A stretch of DNA of 34,500 nucleotides from Cristatella mucedo (GCA_009760855.2 WPIO01000155.1:188001-222500); one strand, 5' to 3'; counted from the stretch's first letter, positions 17,838-27,968 are shown. The notes: generated by a model from the letters alone, not told the origin. Translations and numbers: made by a program.

Positions 17838-18006
17838 GACGTAATGGCGCACTAGGTAAGGCGGTTGCTTTACACGACCTCGATCCCGAGGTCGTGGGTT
17901 GGAATCCTGCGGTGGGCCATCCTTTATCGCCACTGCAAGCGGTGGTGATAGCCGTAAAAGTTCTTCCGTCGCTATACAAAAAAGGCTGTTAAATCAGCTG
18001 CCATTT
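17838..18006 (+). mobile_element. SINE-A copy 2 (tRNA-derived SINE), inserted in LINE-D
   Basis: A box TGGCGCACTAGG (17845-17856) and B box GGTTGGAATCC (17897-17907) both fit pol III consensus, at tRNA-like spacing. The body matches copy 1 at 345-515: 'atcctttatcg', 'ggtggtgatagccgt', 'cgctatacaaaa', 'ggctgttaaatcagct'. LINE-D sequence lies on both sides. Confidence 0.85.
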
Positions 18007-18215
18007 TGTTTAAAGTCTGCGAATCCCGGAGATTCTGAATCCCGGAGATCACCATCGTTACACACTCGCAGCGCTGCTGCTGACTCGGTGGAGTCATGAG
18101 ATCTAGAATCCGACTGGAATCTACTTGCTAAGTTTGAAAATTTGGTACACGAGTTAAGCTGCGTTGCCACTACTCGTTCCAGTATCCTTGAAAAGAACGG
18201 CCGTATTAGAGGGAC
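18007..18215 (-). mobile_element. LINE-D copy, minus strand, fourth segment
   Basis: 'gctgactcggtggagtcatgag', 'gactggaatctacttgctaag', 'tacacgagttaagctgcgttgcc' and 'cgttccagtatccttgaaa' follow LINE-D 7560-7680. A tandem 15-bp duplication (GAATCCCGGAGATTCT then GAATCCCGGAGAT) occurs at about 18020-18048. Confidence 0.8.
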
Positions 18216-18300
18216 TGGGAGAAAGGGCGACAGGAAAGGCCCACCTAAGAGCTGAGGAAGAGTAGCCCACCCAGTGAGGGGGGTTGGGGGGCTACCGAAC

Positions 18301-18458
<158 letters not shown>

Positions 18459-18738
18459 CCAATCAGTTCTCTGTCCACTGGCCATCCACTTTTAGACCTC
18501 ATTTGGCTTGCTCAAAAAGAAGCTAACGAATTCCCGGCGTCCCTGCCTCCAGAAACACTAGTCGATCGCTACCTTTGGAACGATGCGACGCTCTCGCTCG
18601 CCGAAGGCGCGTTTGTTGCGCTCCTTGCTCGCGGGACCTTGGCTCTCCCACTTGGTCTTTCTGTCCCGCTAGATCCCACCACAGTCGAGCTCGCTCCGCC
18701 AGCACTCTCCCCCGGCACGCCGCCTGCTGCCGCCAGCC

Positions 18739-19085
18739 GGAGGAGGAGGAGGAGGAGGAGGAGGAGGAGGAGGAGGAGGAGGAGGAGGAGGAGGGGGAGG
18801 AGGAGGGGGAGGAGGAGGAGGAGGAGGAGGAGGAGGAGGAGGAGGAGGAGGAGGAGGAGGAGGAGGAGGAGGAGGAGGAGGAGGAGGAGGAGGAGGAGGA
18901 GGAGGAGGAGGAGGAGGAGGAGGAGGAGGAGGAGGAGGAGGAGGAGGAGGAGGAGGAGGAGGAGGAGGAGGAGGAGGAGGAGGAGGAGGAGGAGGAGGAG
19001 GAGGAGGAGGAGGAGGAGGAGGAGGAGGAGGAGGAGGAGGAGGAGGAGGAGGAGGAGGAGGAGGAGGAGGAGGAGGAGGAGGAGG
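18739..19085. repeat. (GGA)n trinucleotide tract, about 347 bp
   Basis: Roughly 115 GGA units, with interruptions only near 18792-18812 (GGGGGAGG). Any frame gives homopolymers (Glu, Arg or Gly; Pro, Ser or Leu on the other strand). No flanking coding evidence supports translation. The strong purine bias favours triplex or slipped structures. Confidence 0.97.
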
Positions 19086-20191
19086 CGAGTGCGACGACGA
19101 CGGTCGACGCCGCGCTGTCTGTCGGCGTTGGCTGCTGCCAGAGGCTCGCGCCCAGTCGGCGGCGGCCGCGGCCCGCTGGTGCGTGGTGCTAGTGCGCGGG
19201 CGGGCGCGCACGCGCACTAGCGCCAAATGATAAAAATAAAGCGAGAGTGCTCGACTGGCGTTTAATAAGACGAACGCCGGGGCCGCGTTGGTCGGCGGCC
19301 GCAGCGCGTAGTAGCTCGTTCCGCTCGCGCTCCAGCGCTCCAGCACTGGGGTTCGAGCGTGTAATTGCTAGCACATTTTCTGTCGGAGCCGATTCAGGCG
19401 GCGATGGGCGCGAGCGGGCGCTCCGCTACGCGTGCGTCTTCAGCGCGTCGCGGAGCGCGCGCTGAAGACGCGTCCGACTCTGCGCGTCCCGACTCTGCGC
19501 GCCCGACGGTAGCGCCGCTGCGTGCGGTGCCCGAAACTCTCGAGGGGTCATGTTTAGCGTGCGCCTGACTAAAGTAAAAAGTCCTGGAAAAGGGGTTCGG
19601 ACGAGTGCGGTACTAAAACGTAACGAGGGTGCGACAGTCTCTCCGTCGGTGCACTCCCCCGCATCAGTAGCCATGGCGGCGGCGGCCTCTTCTTTAGCCT
19701 GAGCCGGCACGCCGAGCGCCGGAGTGCCGGACATTCGCCCGGCAATTCGCTCCCGGGCATTGGGCAGCTTGAGCCAGCCGTCGCCAGGAGGCGGACGGAA
19801 GGCGCGAAGGACCCGTCGCGCCGCTTCGAACCCGCGCTGCCGCCGCTGGACATCGGTACGCAGGTCTAGCCTGAGGAATGCCGCTACACAAGAGGCGCTA
19901 GCGGAGTTTGCGTCGGCCCCTAACGCGGGAGGCGGGAAAGCTAAGAGCTGTCGACGCGGGAGGAGGCGAGAAAGCTGGCAGCGGCCGAAGAGGGAGCTGA
20001 CGAGCGGCGGCGGCGGCGGCGGTCTCCGACTTTTAGCGCCGCCCGCAAATCGGCCGCCCTTTGGTCGGCCCTAGTACTACAGCCCGAACGGTCATCGGGC
20101 GAAGTCGCCTTCGGGCGCGTCCGACGGCGCGCGACCGCTGCCGCCGCAGCGGCGGCGGGGGCGGCGGCGGTTAGGTAATGGCTGTGGGCGA
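19086..20191. other. GC/CpG-rich stretch, possible 3' UTR of the methyltransferase
   Basis: Very CpG-dense with no recognised peptide. On the minus strand it follows the methyltransferase stop, and the only poly(A)-like signal noticed is ATTAAA (+ TTTAAT at 19261-19266), over 900 bp downstream. The 3' UTR extent is therefore unknown. Many long ORFs here are by-products of GC content. Confidence 0.4.
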
Positions 20192-20475
20192 CTACGTGCG
20201 GAAGGCGTGCACGACCATGACGTTGTGCACGATGTTCAGCGGGTCCCGAAGATTCTCAGCGTAGCGAGCGGCGAACTTGGCGCGCAGAGCGACAGGCAGC
20301 AGGCCGACGAGCGGGTTGACGCTGAGCGCCATGCCGGCTCGCTCCAGCAGCGACTCGACCGGGACGGCACGCTCGACCACCTCGCAGCGCGCGACGTCGA
20401 AGCCGCAGGCGGCCAAGAGGCGCGCGTAGCCGGCTGCGCTGCGCCATTCCGGAAGCAGCTCGTCTTCTGCGATCT

Positions 20476-20524
<49 letters not shown>

Positions 20525-20749
20525 TCGCCGACGGCCGAGGAGGAGCTGCCTGACGGTCGGCGCGACGCCGAGCTCGTCGGCCGCGCGCAGCGCGACCGAC
20601 GTCTCGTTCTCGACGCGGCCCGACGTCGCCGCCGCGCCCGAGTGGAAGAACTGCATCAGCAGCTCGCCGCCAGGTGTCAGCACGTCGGCCACGTTCGTCA
20701 GAAGCTTGCGATGGTCTTTCAGCCAGTGCAGCGAGTAGTTGGAGAACAC
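20192..20749 (-). CDS. JHAMT-like SAM-dependent methyltransferase, C-terminal exon (partial)
   Basis: The 185-residue C-terminal part of a class I methyltransferase resembles juvenile hormone acid methyltransferase and relatives. The exon opens VFSNYSLHWL, then LLTNVADVLTPGGELLMQFF, the strand-helix-strand after the SAM site with the conserved H-W and PGGE. Later come YARLLAACGFDV and VNPLVGLLPVALRAKFAARY, ending VVHAFRT and TAG. Known JHAMTs methylate farnesoic or juvenile hormone acid, but the substrate here cannot be read from sequence, and the family is large. The SAM-binding motif I (GxGxG) is absent and must be in upstream exons. The open frame extends 33 codons upstream but those read as intron. 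A polyalanine run of about 16 residues (108-124 of the open frame) is inserted from a (GCC)n tract, in frame. Confidence 0.75.
20478..20524. repeat. (GGC)n inside the methyltransferase exon
   Basis: About 15 GGC units on +, read as GCC (alanine) on the minus strand. The frame is kept on both sides, so the tract adds a polyalanine segment rather than breaking the gene. Confidence 0.9.
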
Positions 20750-20775
20750 CTGGCCGCGAACGAGCGAGAGGGCCG
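20750..20775 (-). promoter_or_regulatory. 3' splice acceptor of methyltransferase last exon
   Basis: On the minus strand, 'ccctctcgctcgttcgcggccag' ends in AG (20750-20751) immediately before GTGTTCTCC. The protein similarity begins right at this point. Confidence 0.6.
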
Positions 20776-21304
20776 CTTGAAAAGAATGCGACGCGCGCGC
20801 GCGCTCGCGCGGCGCCATCTTTTCTATCCGTCGGTCGGCCGAACGCAAGCTACACGCGCCGCTCTGAGCTCTCGGGCTCGGCGCGGCCGTAGGCAGGCGC
20901 GCGGCCGTTGGCGACTCTTTTAATTACGTTAAGCAAAGCAACCGTAGGCCGTCTGCCCGTGGGGAGCTGAAAGAAAGGGCCCTCGCCAAGAGATAGCAGT
21001 ACGGCGCCGCACGATCGCGCGACTGGAGACAGCCGAGCGATGTCGGCGTACAAATTTCTCTTCTCGCTCCGTATGAATGTCTTGCTGTCCCATTTTGTAT
21101 TTGTACAAACTGCGTGGGTCGGGCCTGCGGAACACGCGATTCCATTTGAATAAACCGACGAGATCGCTACCGCGACCTTGCGAGTATTTATAATCCCATT
21201 CATTGGAGAGCCAGTCGGAGAGGTATTCTGGGGCCCGCTAGAAAAAAAGAGTGCACCGTTTATTGTTAAAGCAGATCGCTTCATTTCAACTATTGTACTG
21301 CAAT
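20776..21304. other. Presumed intron of the methyltransferase gene, nothing recognised
   Basis: No upstream exon carrying the SAM-binding motif was found on the minus strand here. CpG density falls after about 20920. Confidence 0.35.
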
Positions 21305-21446
21305 AGTCGCCTCTAGCTGGTTTGGTCCAGCGGTCAAGCTGCATACCCCGACCGAGGTGTGGCTGAGGTCGTGGGCTCGAGCCCCGAGGCGTATGTGAAG
21401 CGCCTGCATAGGGACTAAGTTCTCTCAGAGCGCTGTACGAATGAAT
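21305..21446 (+). mobile_element. SINE-B, full-length copy
   Basis: A box TGGTCCAGCGG (21323-21333) and B box GGCTCGAGCCC (21374-21384) are identical to the 11405 copy. The linker is 'gaggcgtatgtgaagcgcctg' and the tail 'gggactaagttctctcagagcgctgtacgaatgaatt', followed by (TA)n. Well preserved. Confidence 0.9.
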
Positions 21447-22188
21447 TATATATATATAAATACATATATAATAAGCTCGGTGTGACCGATGGGAAGCTTA
21501 CTTTCGGTATCCAATCTTCTGGCATAGTTCTAACAAAAAATATAATTTTGTTGAAGAACCATAATATTACACAAGCGCAAGTAAGTGTGCCGTCCTCCCC
21601 TGCGGGCTGAGCGTAACCGAACGACGAATGACGGTGGCTCTCTACCACGGAGAAGGGGAGGGGCGAACAGCTCGGTGCTGCATCGATACCGAAATCATTA
21701 GATAGCATTTTGTATATTTCTTGCGTGTCTTATCTCAACCGCGCAGCACGTTATTCGAGCGCTAAATTGGTTTCTCTTCTAGTGTACAGAATATAAAAGT
21801 ATTTTTGGAATATACAGTTCCCACTTCCCCTTGAAAATGAACAGTGTCAATCTAGCTGTACCGATCGGCTTTCGCGGTCACGTGGGTGATCCAGCTAATA
21901 GAAGTTTCCCTCCTCATCTCAGCGCCACGGCTTAGGCTAAAGTGCTGTCGCAGTCTGCCATAGTGACTCTGCCTCGGCCTCGTCTGGAGCTTACGACTGC
22001 AGCCGCCGTCGGCAGCCTCCGCCATCCAGCTGCTGCCGCCACCACTGCCGCCATCGCTGCCGCTATCACCGCCGCAATTGGCCACCGCAGCAGCAAACGC
22101 TGCCTCCGCCGCCATAGCTATTACTGCCACCGAGGCCGCCAATACCCCCTTCATTCCAGACCTCTGGCGCCCACGTTGACTGCCCTAG
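21447..22188. other. Intergenic or intronic; short ORF with signal-like start
   Basis: No gene was recognised. On the minus strand an ATG at 22154 opens a 100-codon frame starting MKGVLAASVAVIAMAAEAA, which resembles a signal peptide. It overlaps GCC-rich simple sequence, and nothing downstream resembles a known protein. Confidence 0.3.
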
Positions 22189-22203
22189 CGGTGGCGGTGG
22201 CGG

Positions 22204-22278
<75 letters not shown>

Positions 22279-22279
22279 A
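22189..22279. repeat. (GGC)n/(GGT) trinucleotide tract
   Basis: About 30 GGC/GGT units. Its frames give polyalanine, polyglycine or polyarginine. Confidence 0.95.
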
Positions 22280-23138
22280 GCGAGCTGCCGACGCGAGCTG
22301 GCTGCTGGAGGTCACCGCACACCTTGACCTCGAAGTCATTGCGGCAGCCCGCCGCCGGTGCTGGCGCCCGCTCGGAGCCTGAGACGACCGCTCGCGGCCC
22401 GACTCCACCTCTGTCAGGAATGCTCCCCCCCGCCCGCCCGCCCGCCCTCACCTCCCCGCCCCAAACAAGCATCTTAGGCCGACGGCGGGAGGACTCGTCG
22501 ATCGATTCAGAATAGCCGCCGCCAGCGGATCTCGGTCTGTTGACTCGCGCCGGGTAAGCGCTCGGAATAACTTTCGCTTCGAACGCACTGCGGCCGACCG
22601 CCCACGAAGCGCTCCGACACGTCGAGGCCGACGACGGCGGCGGCGGAGGAGCGAGATCTCGCGAGCGGCGGCCGCCGCCGCCGCGCCTTCTGGCTGGCGT
22701 TCGTCGCGCTCGCGAGGGGCGATTCGCGAGGCGCTGCACGTCTCTCCTCCGGACGCTCCGGAATTCTCCGAGGTATGCGAGGAATGCGCGAGCTTCGTCA
22801 AGTGTCAAGGTCTCATCAGAAATAGAGATCCGCCGGCTTGAAAGCTTAAGGAGGTCAAGCGCGCTGGCTGCGCTTCGCGAGACTTGGATAGAGTGAGCTC
22901 GAAGCAGCATTCGATTGCACCAAGAAGGGCGCGATCTCTTGGCGCCAGATCGCTCTCCCACGCCTCGCCGAATCCCGTCCCTCGTTGCATCGCGCTGCAA
23001 GCGAGGCAGGAGTCTGTCCGCCCCGAGATCGGGCCAAGCGGCTTAAAATAGTGGCAGAGGCGGCTGCATCGCGAGTCGTCGCGCGTTCACTTTGTCTTCC
23101 AGTACAAGTTTCGGGGTAGCCACCAGATCGAGCGCCCA
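22280..23138. other. CpG-rich region, no assigned gene
   Basis: High CpG with (CCCG)n at 22427-22446. On + a frame reads FSEVCEECASFVKCQGLIRN (about 22763-22822) before a stop, and the opposite strand reads DEARAFLAYLGEF. Either could be an exon piece, but neither is recognised. Confidence 0.3.
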
Positions 23139-23275
23139 ACGAAGAAGGTCAAAGGTCGAAGGGCGCAGTTGGACGCCGGCCGTTGCAGTTGCTCTTCAGC
23201 AATTCTAGCAACCCAAGTCAATCGCCCCCTTCCGTTCTCACTCCTCGAGAGCGAGGCTTATCGTTTTACTTGAGG
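23139..23275 (+). repeat. Dispersed direct repeat, copy 1
   Basis: Begins 'gaagaaggtcaaaggtcgaagggcg' and shares a 'ggacgc-ggcc-t-gc' block and a 'cctcgaga--gaggc' end with 23549-23670. The SINE-B copy lies between the two. Confidence 0.65.
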
Positions 23276-23380
23276 AGAGAATCCACGATTCTTTTAGAAA
23301 TGCATCCGTGCCACGTGATCGCTGGAAATCGACGCTACTTCCAAATAGCGGAGGAGCCGTAAGACTCAACATCTCTAGTT

Positions 23381-23515
23381 AACTAAATTCGTTTGCATAG
23401 CGCCCTAAGCCAGACTCTCCATTCAGGTACTTTACATATGTCACAGGGCTCAAGCCCACGACCTCGGCCAGACCTTGGTCGGGGCGAGCACTTTAACCAC
23501 TGGGCCGAAACTGCG
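23381..23515 (-). mobile_element. SINE-B copy, minus strand
   Basis: On the minus strand: head 'ggcccagtggttaaagtgctcgcc', 'gaccaaggtctggccgaggtcgtgggcttgagccc' with B box, linker 'gacatatgtaaagtacctg' and tail ending 'tagggcgctatgcaaacgaattt'. The tail is partly decayed. Confidence 0.85.
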
Positions 23516-23548
23516 AGGCGCTCGCTCGCGCAGTAGCTGCCAAGAAGA

Positions 23549-23670
23549 AGAAGGTCAAAGGTCGAAGGGCGTGGGTGGACGCGGGCCATCGCCCGCGCAC
23601 TGGCTGCCACGATCGGACCGCCTCGAGAATGAGGCGCAGTCGCTCCCTGCTACCGAGAGCGACTAAGCGG
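23549..23670 (+). repeat. Dispersed direct repeat, copy 2
   Basis: Second copy of the repeat starting 'gaagaaggtcaaaggtcgaagggcg'. The divergence in the middle suggests an older duplication or a dispersed family. Confidence 0.65.
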
Positions 23671-23749
23671 AGGTCGCCAGTTTTGAGTGGTAGGATATCG
23701 AAGCTACGCCTATGATGGATGACATGCAGAGTTTTTGACGTGAAGAGTA

Positions 23750-24000
23750 TTTGAGCCTTGACATCTACTTTTCTTGAGCAACAATGACTCGGGGAAAGTA
23801 CTCTTAGAGAAAACCTTGTTTGGAACTGATAGAGTGGCCTGGAATATGGCCTGATTTAACCCCTATACAACAAATATGGAGCAATATCGACAGGCAGCTG
23901 AGGCTATGCGTTCGGCCTACACCAGCAGTCGACCTTTTCAGTAAATCTCTGGCTCAGTGGAACGTGCCACAGCAGAAGTGACAGCGGAAAAGCTAGTGGT
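23750..24000 (+). mobile_element. Tc1/mariner transposase C-terminal remnant
   Basis: The + frame from 23826 reads LIEWPGIWPDLTPIQQIWSN, matching the Tc1/mariner signature WPxxSPDLNPIExxW that leads to the third catalytic Asp/Glu region. Upstream, 'gagcaacaatgactcggg' resembles the QxDNDxxH block out of frame. Stops and frameshifts make it a pseudogene. Terminal repeats were not identified. Confidence 0.78.
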
Positions 24001-24130
24001 CTCTATTCTGGGCCAGGCAAGGGAGGTCAAGAGTAGTGGCGGGAAGACGCCAAACCTAGTGAATACACGTTAATAGCATATGCGCTTGTTTTAGGTTGTT
24101 AATACATATTTTGACATGATTGGCATAACT

Positions 24131-24525
24131 TTAATATGTCAGGCGTCGTAGAAAAACCAACCTTTTATTGCCCGAGCGAGTTTAAAGCCACAACAGTAGC
24201 AGCCATACTGCGAAAGTTTTTGCGCCTGAGAGTCCAAGAAATGCTGTTGAATTTTGTACCGGTTGCAGACGACTGAGAGCAAAAGCCGGACGTCCTAAAT
24301 TAAAGTGAACTGTCGGGAGCTTTGAGTAATTTGTTCCCATAGTGTTCCTCTTGCGCACCTGTGCACGAGTCAGCGCGGGCTACGAGTGCCCGAGGTCTCA
24401 GTTACCGGTGGCCAAGAGTGTCTTCATGTTTGATTTGGTATACCGGCCTAAGCGCGACATTTGTTTGCTCGTACATGATTGATACCGTGCATGCCACAAA
24501 CCCAATGGGTATTGATTCTCTGGCA
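24131..24525. other. Intergenic, nothing recognised
   Basis: No gene or repeat could be supported. Confidence 0.4.
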
Positions 24526-24527
24526 GC

Positions 24528-24606
24528 GAGCTGTAAGCGTCTGGATAGAGATTAAGTTCTCTTACGGCCCTATACAAACAAACTATAGTTATAATTATTA
24601 TTATTG
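24528..24606 (+). mobile_element. SINE-B/LINE-D tail remnant
   Basis: 'gctgtaagcgtctggatagag-attaagttctcttacgg-ccctatacaaacaaa' followed by TTATTATTATTG matches the SINE-B tail. The head upstream is not recognisable as SINE-B. Confidence 0.75.
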
Positions 24607-24784
24607 CCTGCGAATCAGGCACAACCGCTGCCGGAATCAGCAGCGCTCGCCTTTATTTGCGTCTCCGCATCTCCGTCTAATGATTGGCTTACGTGTATCT
24701 GTCTTTCTCTCGTTACTTTGTCTCTCAGTCGCTTCCTCTCTCCTCTCATGCTGAGCGTCTGCTGTCCGTATCTTTTTCGTCACA

Positions 24785-25375
24785 ATTTCTCTCTCTCTCT
24801 CTCTCCCTCTCTCTGACCTACCTGTGCATCTACTACCTGTATTTCTCCCTCTCTCTCACATTTCTCTCTCTTATTTCTATCTTCCTTTCTCTTATCACAA
24901 CTCTATCTTCCTCTCTTTCAGTCTCTTTCTGCCTTGTCTCTCTTCCTTGTGCCTGCTAACTTTAGCTCTCTTTCACTATCCCTCTCTCTCGCTCTCTCTG
25001 TCTCGTCATGTCTCTCTTCCTATCTACTTGTCCCTATCTGCATCTTTCCCTCATTCTCTAAATCTCTCACGACACTTTTCTCCCTCACCAACACACACAC
25101 ATGATATATATATATATATATATATATATTGATTAAATCAAGAAAGTCCATCCTTTCCTCCGTCACGCGGCAAGTGGCAAGATGACGAAGCAATGTCTTC
25201 TGCAACGGAACTACTATGACTCTGCGAAGCGAGTCCACAAGCAGTGAGCTGCTCGTATATACCTCTCTCCCTCTCCCTCTCTCTCTCTCTCTGTGTCTCT
25301 CTCTGTGTGTCTCTCTCTGTCTCTCTCTCTCTCTCTGTCTCTCTCTCTCTCTCTCTGTGTCTCTCTCTCTCTGTG

Positions 25376-25407
<32 letters not shown>

Positions 25408-25501
25408 TCTCTCTGTGTCTCTGTCTCTCTCTGTCTCTCTCCCTCTCCCTCTCTCTGTCTCTCTCTCTGTCTGTCTTTGTCTGTCTGTCTCTCTCAGTGT
25501 C

Positions 25502-25535
<34 letters not shown>

Positions 25536-25870
25536 GCTGTCTCTCTCTCTCTCTCTGTCTCTGCGCCCATTGCACTCTCTTCTCTGCACTACATTCTCTG
25601 CAATTCTCTCCCTCGTTTGCGCTCTCTCCCTCTCTGCTCAACCCTCTCCGTCTTCTCATTGCATCTCTCAGTCTTCCCATGCCCTACTGGCTCTCTGAAT
25701 CTCAGTCTCTCTCAGCCTCTCTTTGCATATTGGTCTGTCTGTCTGTCTGTCTCCCTGTCTGTCTGTCTCGCTCTCTCTGTGCACTCTCTCATTCTCCGTT
25801 TCTCTCTCTTTCTCTCATTTCACCCGAGTCTCTTTCTCGCCCTTTTTCTCTCCAAGTTTCTCTCTCGAAG
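24785..25870. repeat. CT/CTGT-rich low-complexity kilobase
   Basis: The + strand is almost wholly C and T with G in CTGT/TGTC units. Runs of (TC)n, (TCTG)n near 25500-25530 and 25737-25760, and a (CA)n-(TA)n patch at about 25090-25128. The long Ser/Leu ORFs and the Arg/Glu ORFs on the other strand are artefacts. Confidence 0.93.
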
Positions 25871-25894
25871 AAGAAGTCGCGCTGCGTTTGCTAG

Positions 25895-25962
25895 GAGCTA
25901 CAGCGTCCGACGCTGCAGGTGCGACGCTGCAGCGTCCGACGCTGCAGCGTCGGACGCTGCAG
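25895..25962. repeat. GACGCTGCAG repeats with a 36-bp perfect palindrome
   Basis: The unit GACGCTGCAG or its complement recurs five times. Positions 25927-25962 form a perfect palindrome with a CTGCAG centre and CTGCAG at both ends. Confidence 0.9.
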
Positions 25963-25979
25963 GCTGGAAAGGTTAGCTC

Positions 25980-27968
25980 AATTGTTGAAGCCTACCATTA
26001 GCGACTCATTCCAGTGAAACTCGTACCACAGTGCGTGCAGCCTTATTGCTAGTTATTGCGCTATGCTTTTTCCAATGCCCCTTTCCAAATGTGCGGCCGC
26101 CATCTGGCTCAATTTGCATGCCGGATAGATTGCAGAGATAGCTGCCGTAGAAGACGACTAATATGCACCAGTTACCATATGCTCGGCATTGTACTCGGCA
26201 TTTCTTTACCGACCCAGCTGCTGCCTGGGAGTGCTATATGGGCATGCCACCTGGGAATTCGGAGTGGGCACGCAATTAACCCACTAAAGATCTTTTGTCG
26301 TTTAGAAGACGAGCGCTGAAACATGGCCCAGCACAAGAATCTATTCCGAGCTTGTACATCATCATTGATAGGATTGAGTAGATAGACGCTTGCAGCCATT
26401 TCGGTCGCACTCGCTTCGTACTACGTCGGCGGCATTCCGAGTACTTCGACTGCTTCCGGTCTTCCGCGAGCTTCCGCTGCTCGGCTGGCGCCACGCTGGC
26501 ATCAACAAGAAAAGCTCAAAGAATGCGCACCGGAAGTCTCTGCCCAAAAATTTGAGGTCGCTATGGAAAACTCTCTTAAGTGATGACCACTTATTCGATG
26601 TTGCGTTGTCGAGCTCCTGACTGCGATACACTAGGAGGCGAACAATGTCTTCCGTGTCGGGTGCTATCCGACAAGGGCTTCCTACGAGGGCACGCCGGCT
26701 ATCAATGCCGATCGATTGCAGTTATCCCTCATGCGCTTGAGTGGGCGGAGGTCGGAGTGCTAGAGCGAGCGCGGGCACTGCCGGTCCAGTGTGACGACAT
26801 CGTTGTTCCAGTGTGCCGGCATCTTTGGCAGAATATCAGAGCGAGCCGCCGAGGCACTCACCGAAGGCTGCCGTTACTACTGGAGCAATTTGCTGCCAGG
26901 CCGCAATCTAACCGCGGAAATCGGAGCCGAAAGTGCTTCGCATCCGGAGCGAGAAAGGCGAGAATCGCGTCAGAGTGGCGCACACAGAGGGTCGCTCGCC
27001 CATTTGGCTGGTCGCACCACCTCACCCCGGTGAAGCTAAACAAATATGAAAGAAAAAAGTGAATTATATTTTTGAAGATAAAAGGACCCGGGCACCAATC
27101 TTTGGCAAGTCGTCGTCGAATTGACCAGATTGAACAGTCTCGTAAAATTAATGTTTCAACGTGACAAGAACAGCTTAAATAAAAATCGCTATTAAACGAA
27201 CAACAAAAGAATGTGGCTTACTGGAAACGAGCTCGAACTAGCAAAATTAACAATGGCAACGGAACTAAGGATAAGGCGAAACGCATCGTGAAGCAATTCC
27301 TATATTTGGTATGAGGGCTCCGTCGGTGCCTGGGAAGTAGGCAAAAGGCATCGGGACACAGCGAGCTCACGGAAGGCAGACGTGTCCAGACTACGTGCAT
27401 ACCGCTCGCAGGAGAATGGCCAGGAGAAAAGAATCTAAGAAGAGATAGAACGAAAGGCGACGCTCAAAAGTATCGTCGCGGTTAAGCACCATTCCATTCT
27501 TAGTACGGCTGTAGCTCTGTGCAAAACGACGGACCTCCATTAGGACGCCATGTCTGTAGGAGCATTGGTTCTGAATTCAATCAGGACGCATTTTTTTCAT
27601 CTTATACATCCACATCACGAACATAGAACCTTGCATCAACAGTGGCTACTTCGGCCATTCTGTCTGATTTCCGTTACTCGTGGGGCGAGTTGTCTTGCTG
27701 ATGCACGACCCGATGCACCATACGAATGCTATCTGTAGCATCGTCACTGCAGACACAGGTTCTATTCTTGTTGTTAGATGCTGCATTCTGCGTGCCTTAT
27801 TGCGCATGCGCTAGTGACCTTTGAATAGGCACGTACGACGGGGGCGTTCGTGGATCGTCCTCGTCGTTGGGCTCTGTATCTGCATAACAGACGCCACCGC
27901 AACAACGGCACTACCATCAATGCCCGTCTCGCTCCCCTACCTACCCGTGCCCGGATGCTGCTTCACGA
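25980..27968. other. Intergenic, no gene recognised
   Basis: Several ORFs exceed 60 codons but none resembles a known protein. An open frame at about 27821-27960 reads RRGRSWIVLVVGLCICITDA, like a signal peptide, but begins at TTG just after stop codons and runs into polyglycine. Confidence 0.4.

Noticed and set aside
18575-19346. Long ORFs of polyglutamate, polyarginine and polyproline
   Set aside because: They are translations of the (GGA)n tract in different frames. No recognisable domain or splice signal flanks the tract.
20207-20923. 238-codon + strand ORF opposite the methyltransferase
   Set aside because: It is the antisense of the methyltransferase exon plus GC-rich flank. The minus-strand frame has the family motifs and this one does not.
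21852-22154. Small secreted protein on the minus strand
   Set aside because: The ATG and hydrophobic start are real in sequence, but the alanine-rich part comes from GCC-biased DNA and the rest resembles nothing known. Kept only as a remark.
22185-23000. Arg-rich 271-codon minus-strand ORF as upstream methyltransferase exon
   Set aside because: No SAM-binding GxGxG motif or other expected N-terminal block. The Arg-rich end is the (GGC)n tract.
25138-25976. Ser/Leu-rich ORFs on + and Arg/Glu-rich ORFs on -
   Set aside because: They come from CT/CTGT low-complexity DNA, and all frames are open simply because stops cannot form.
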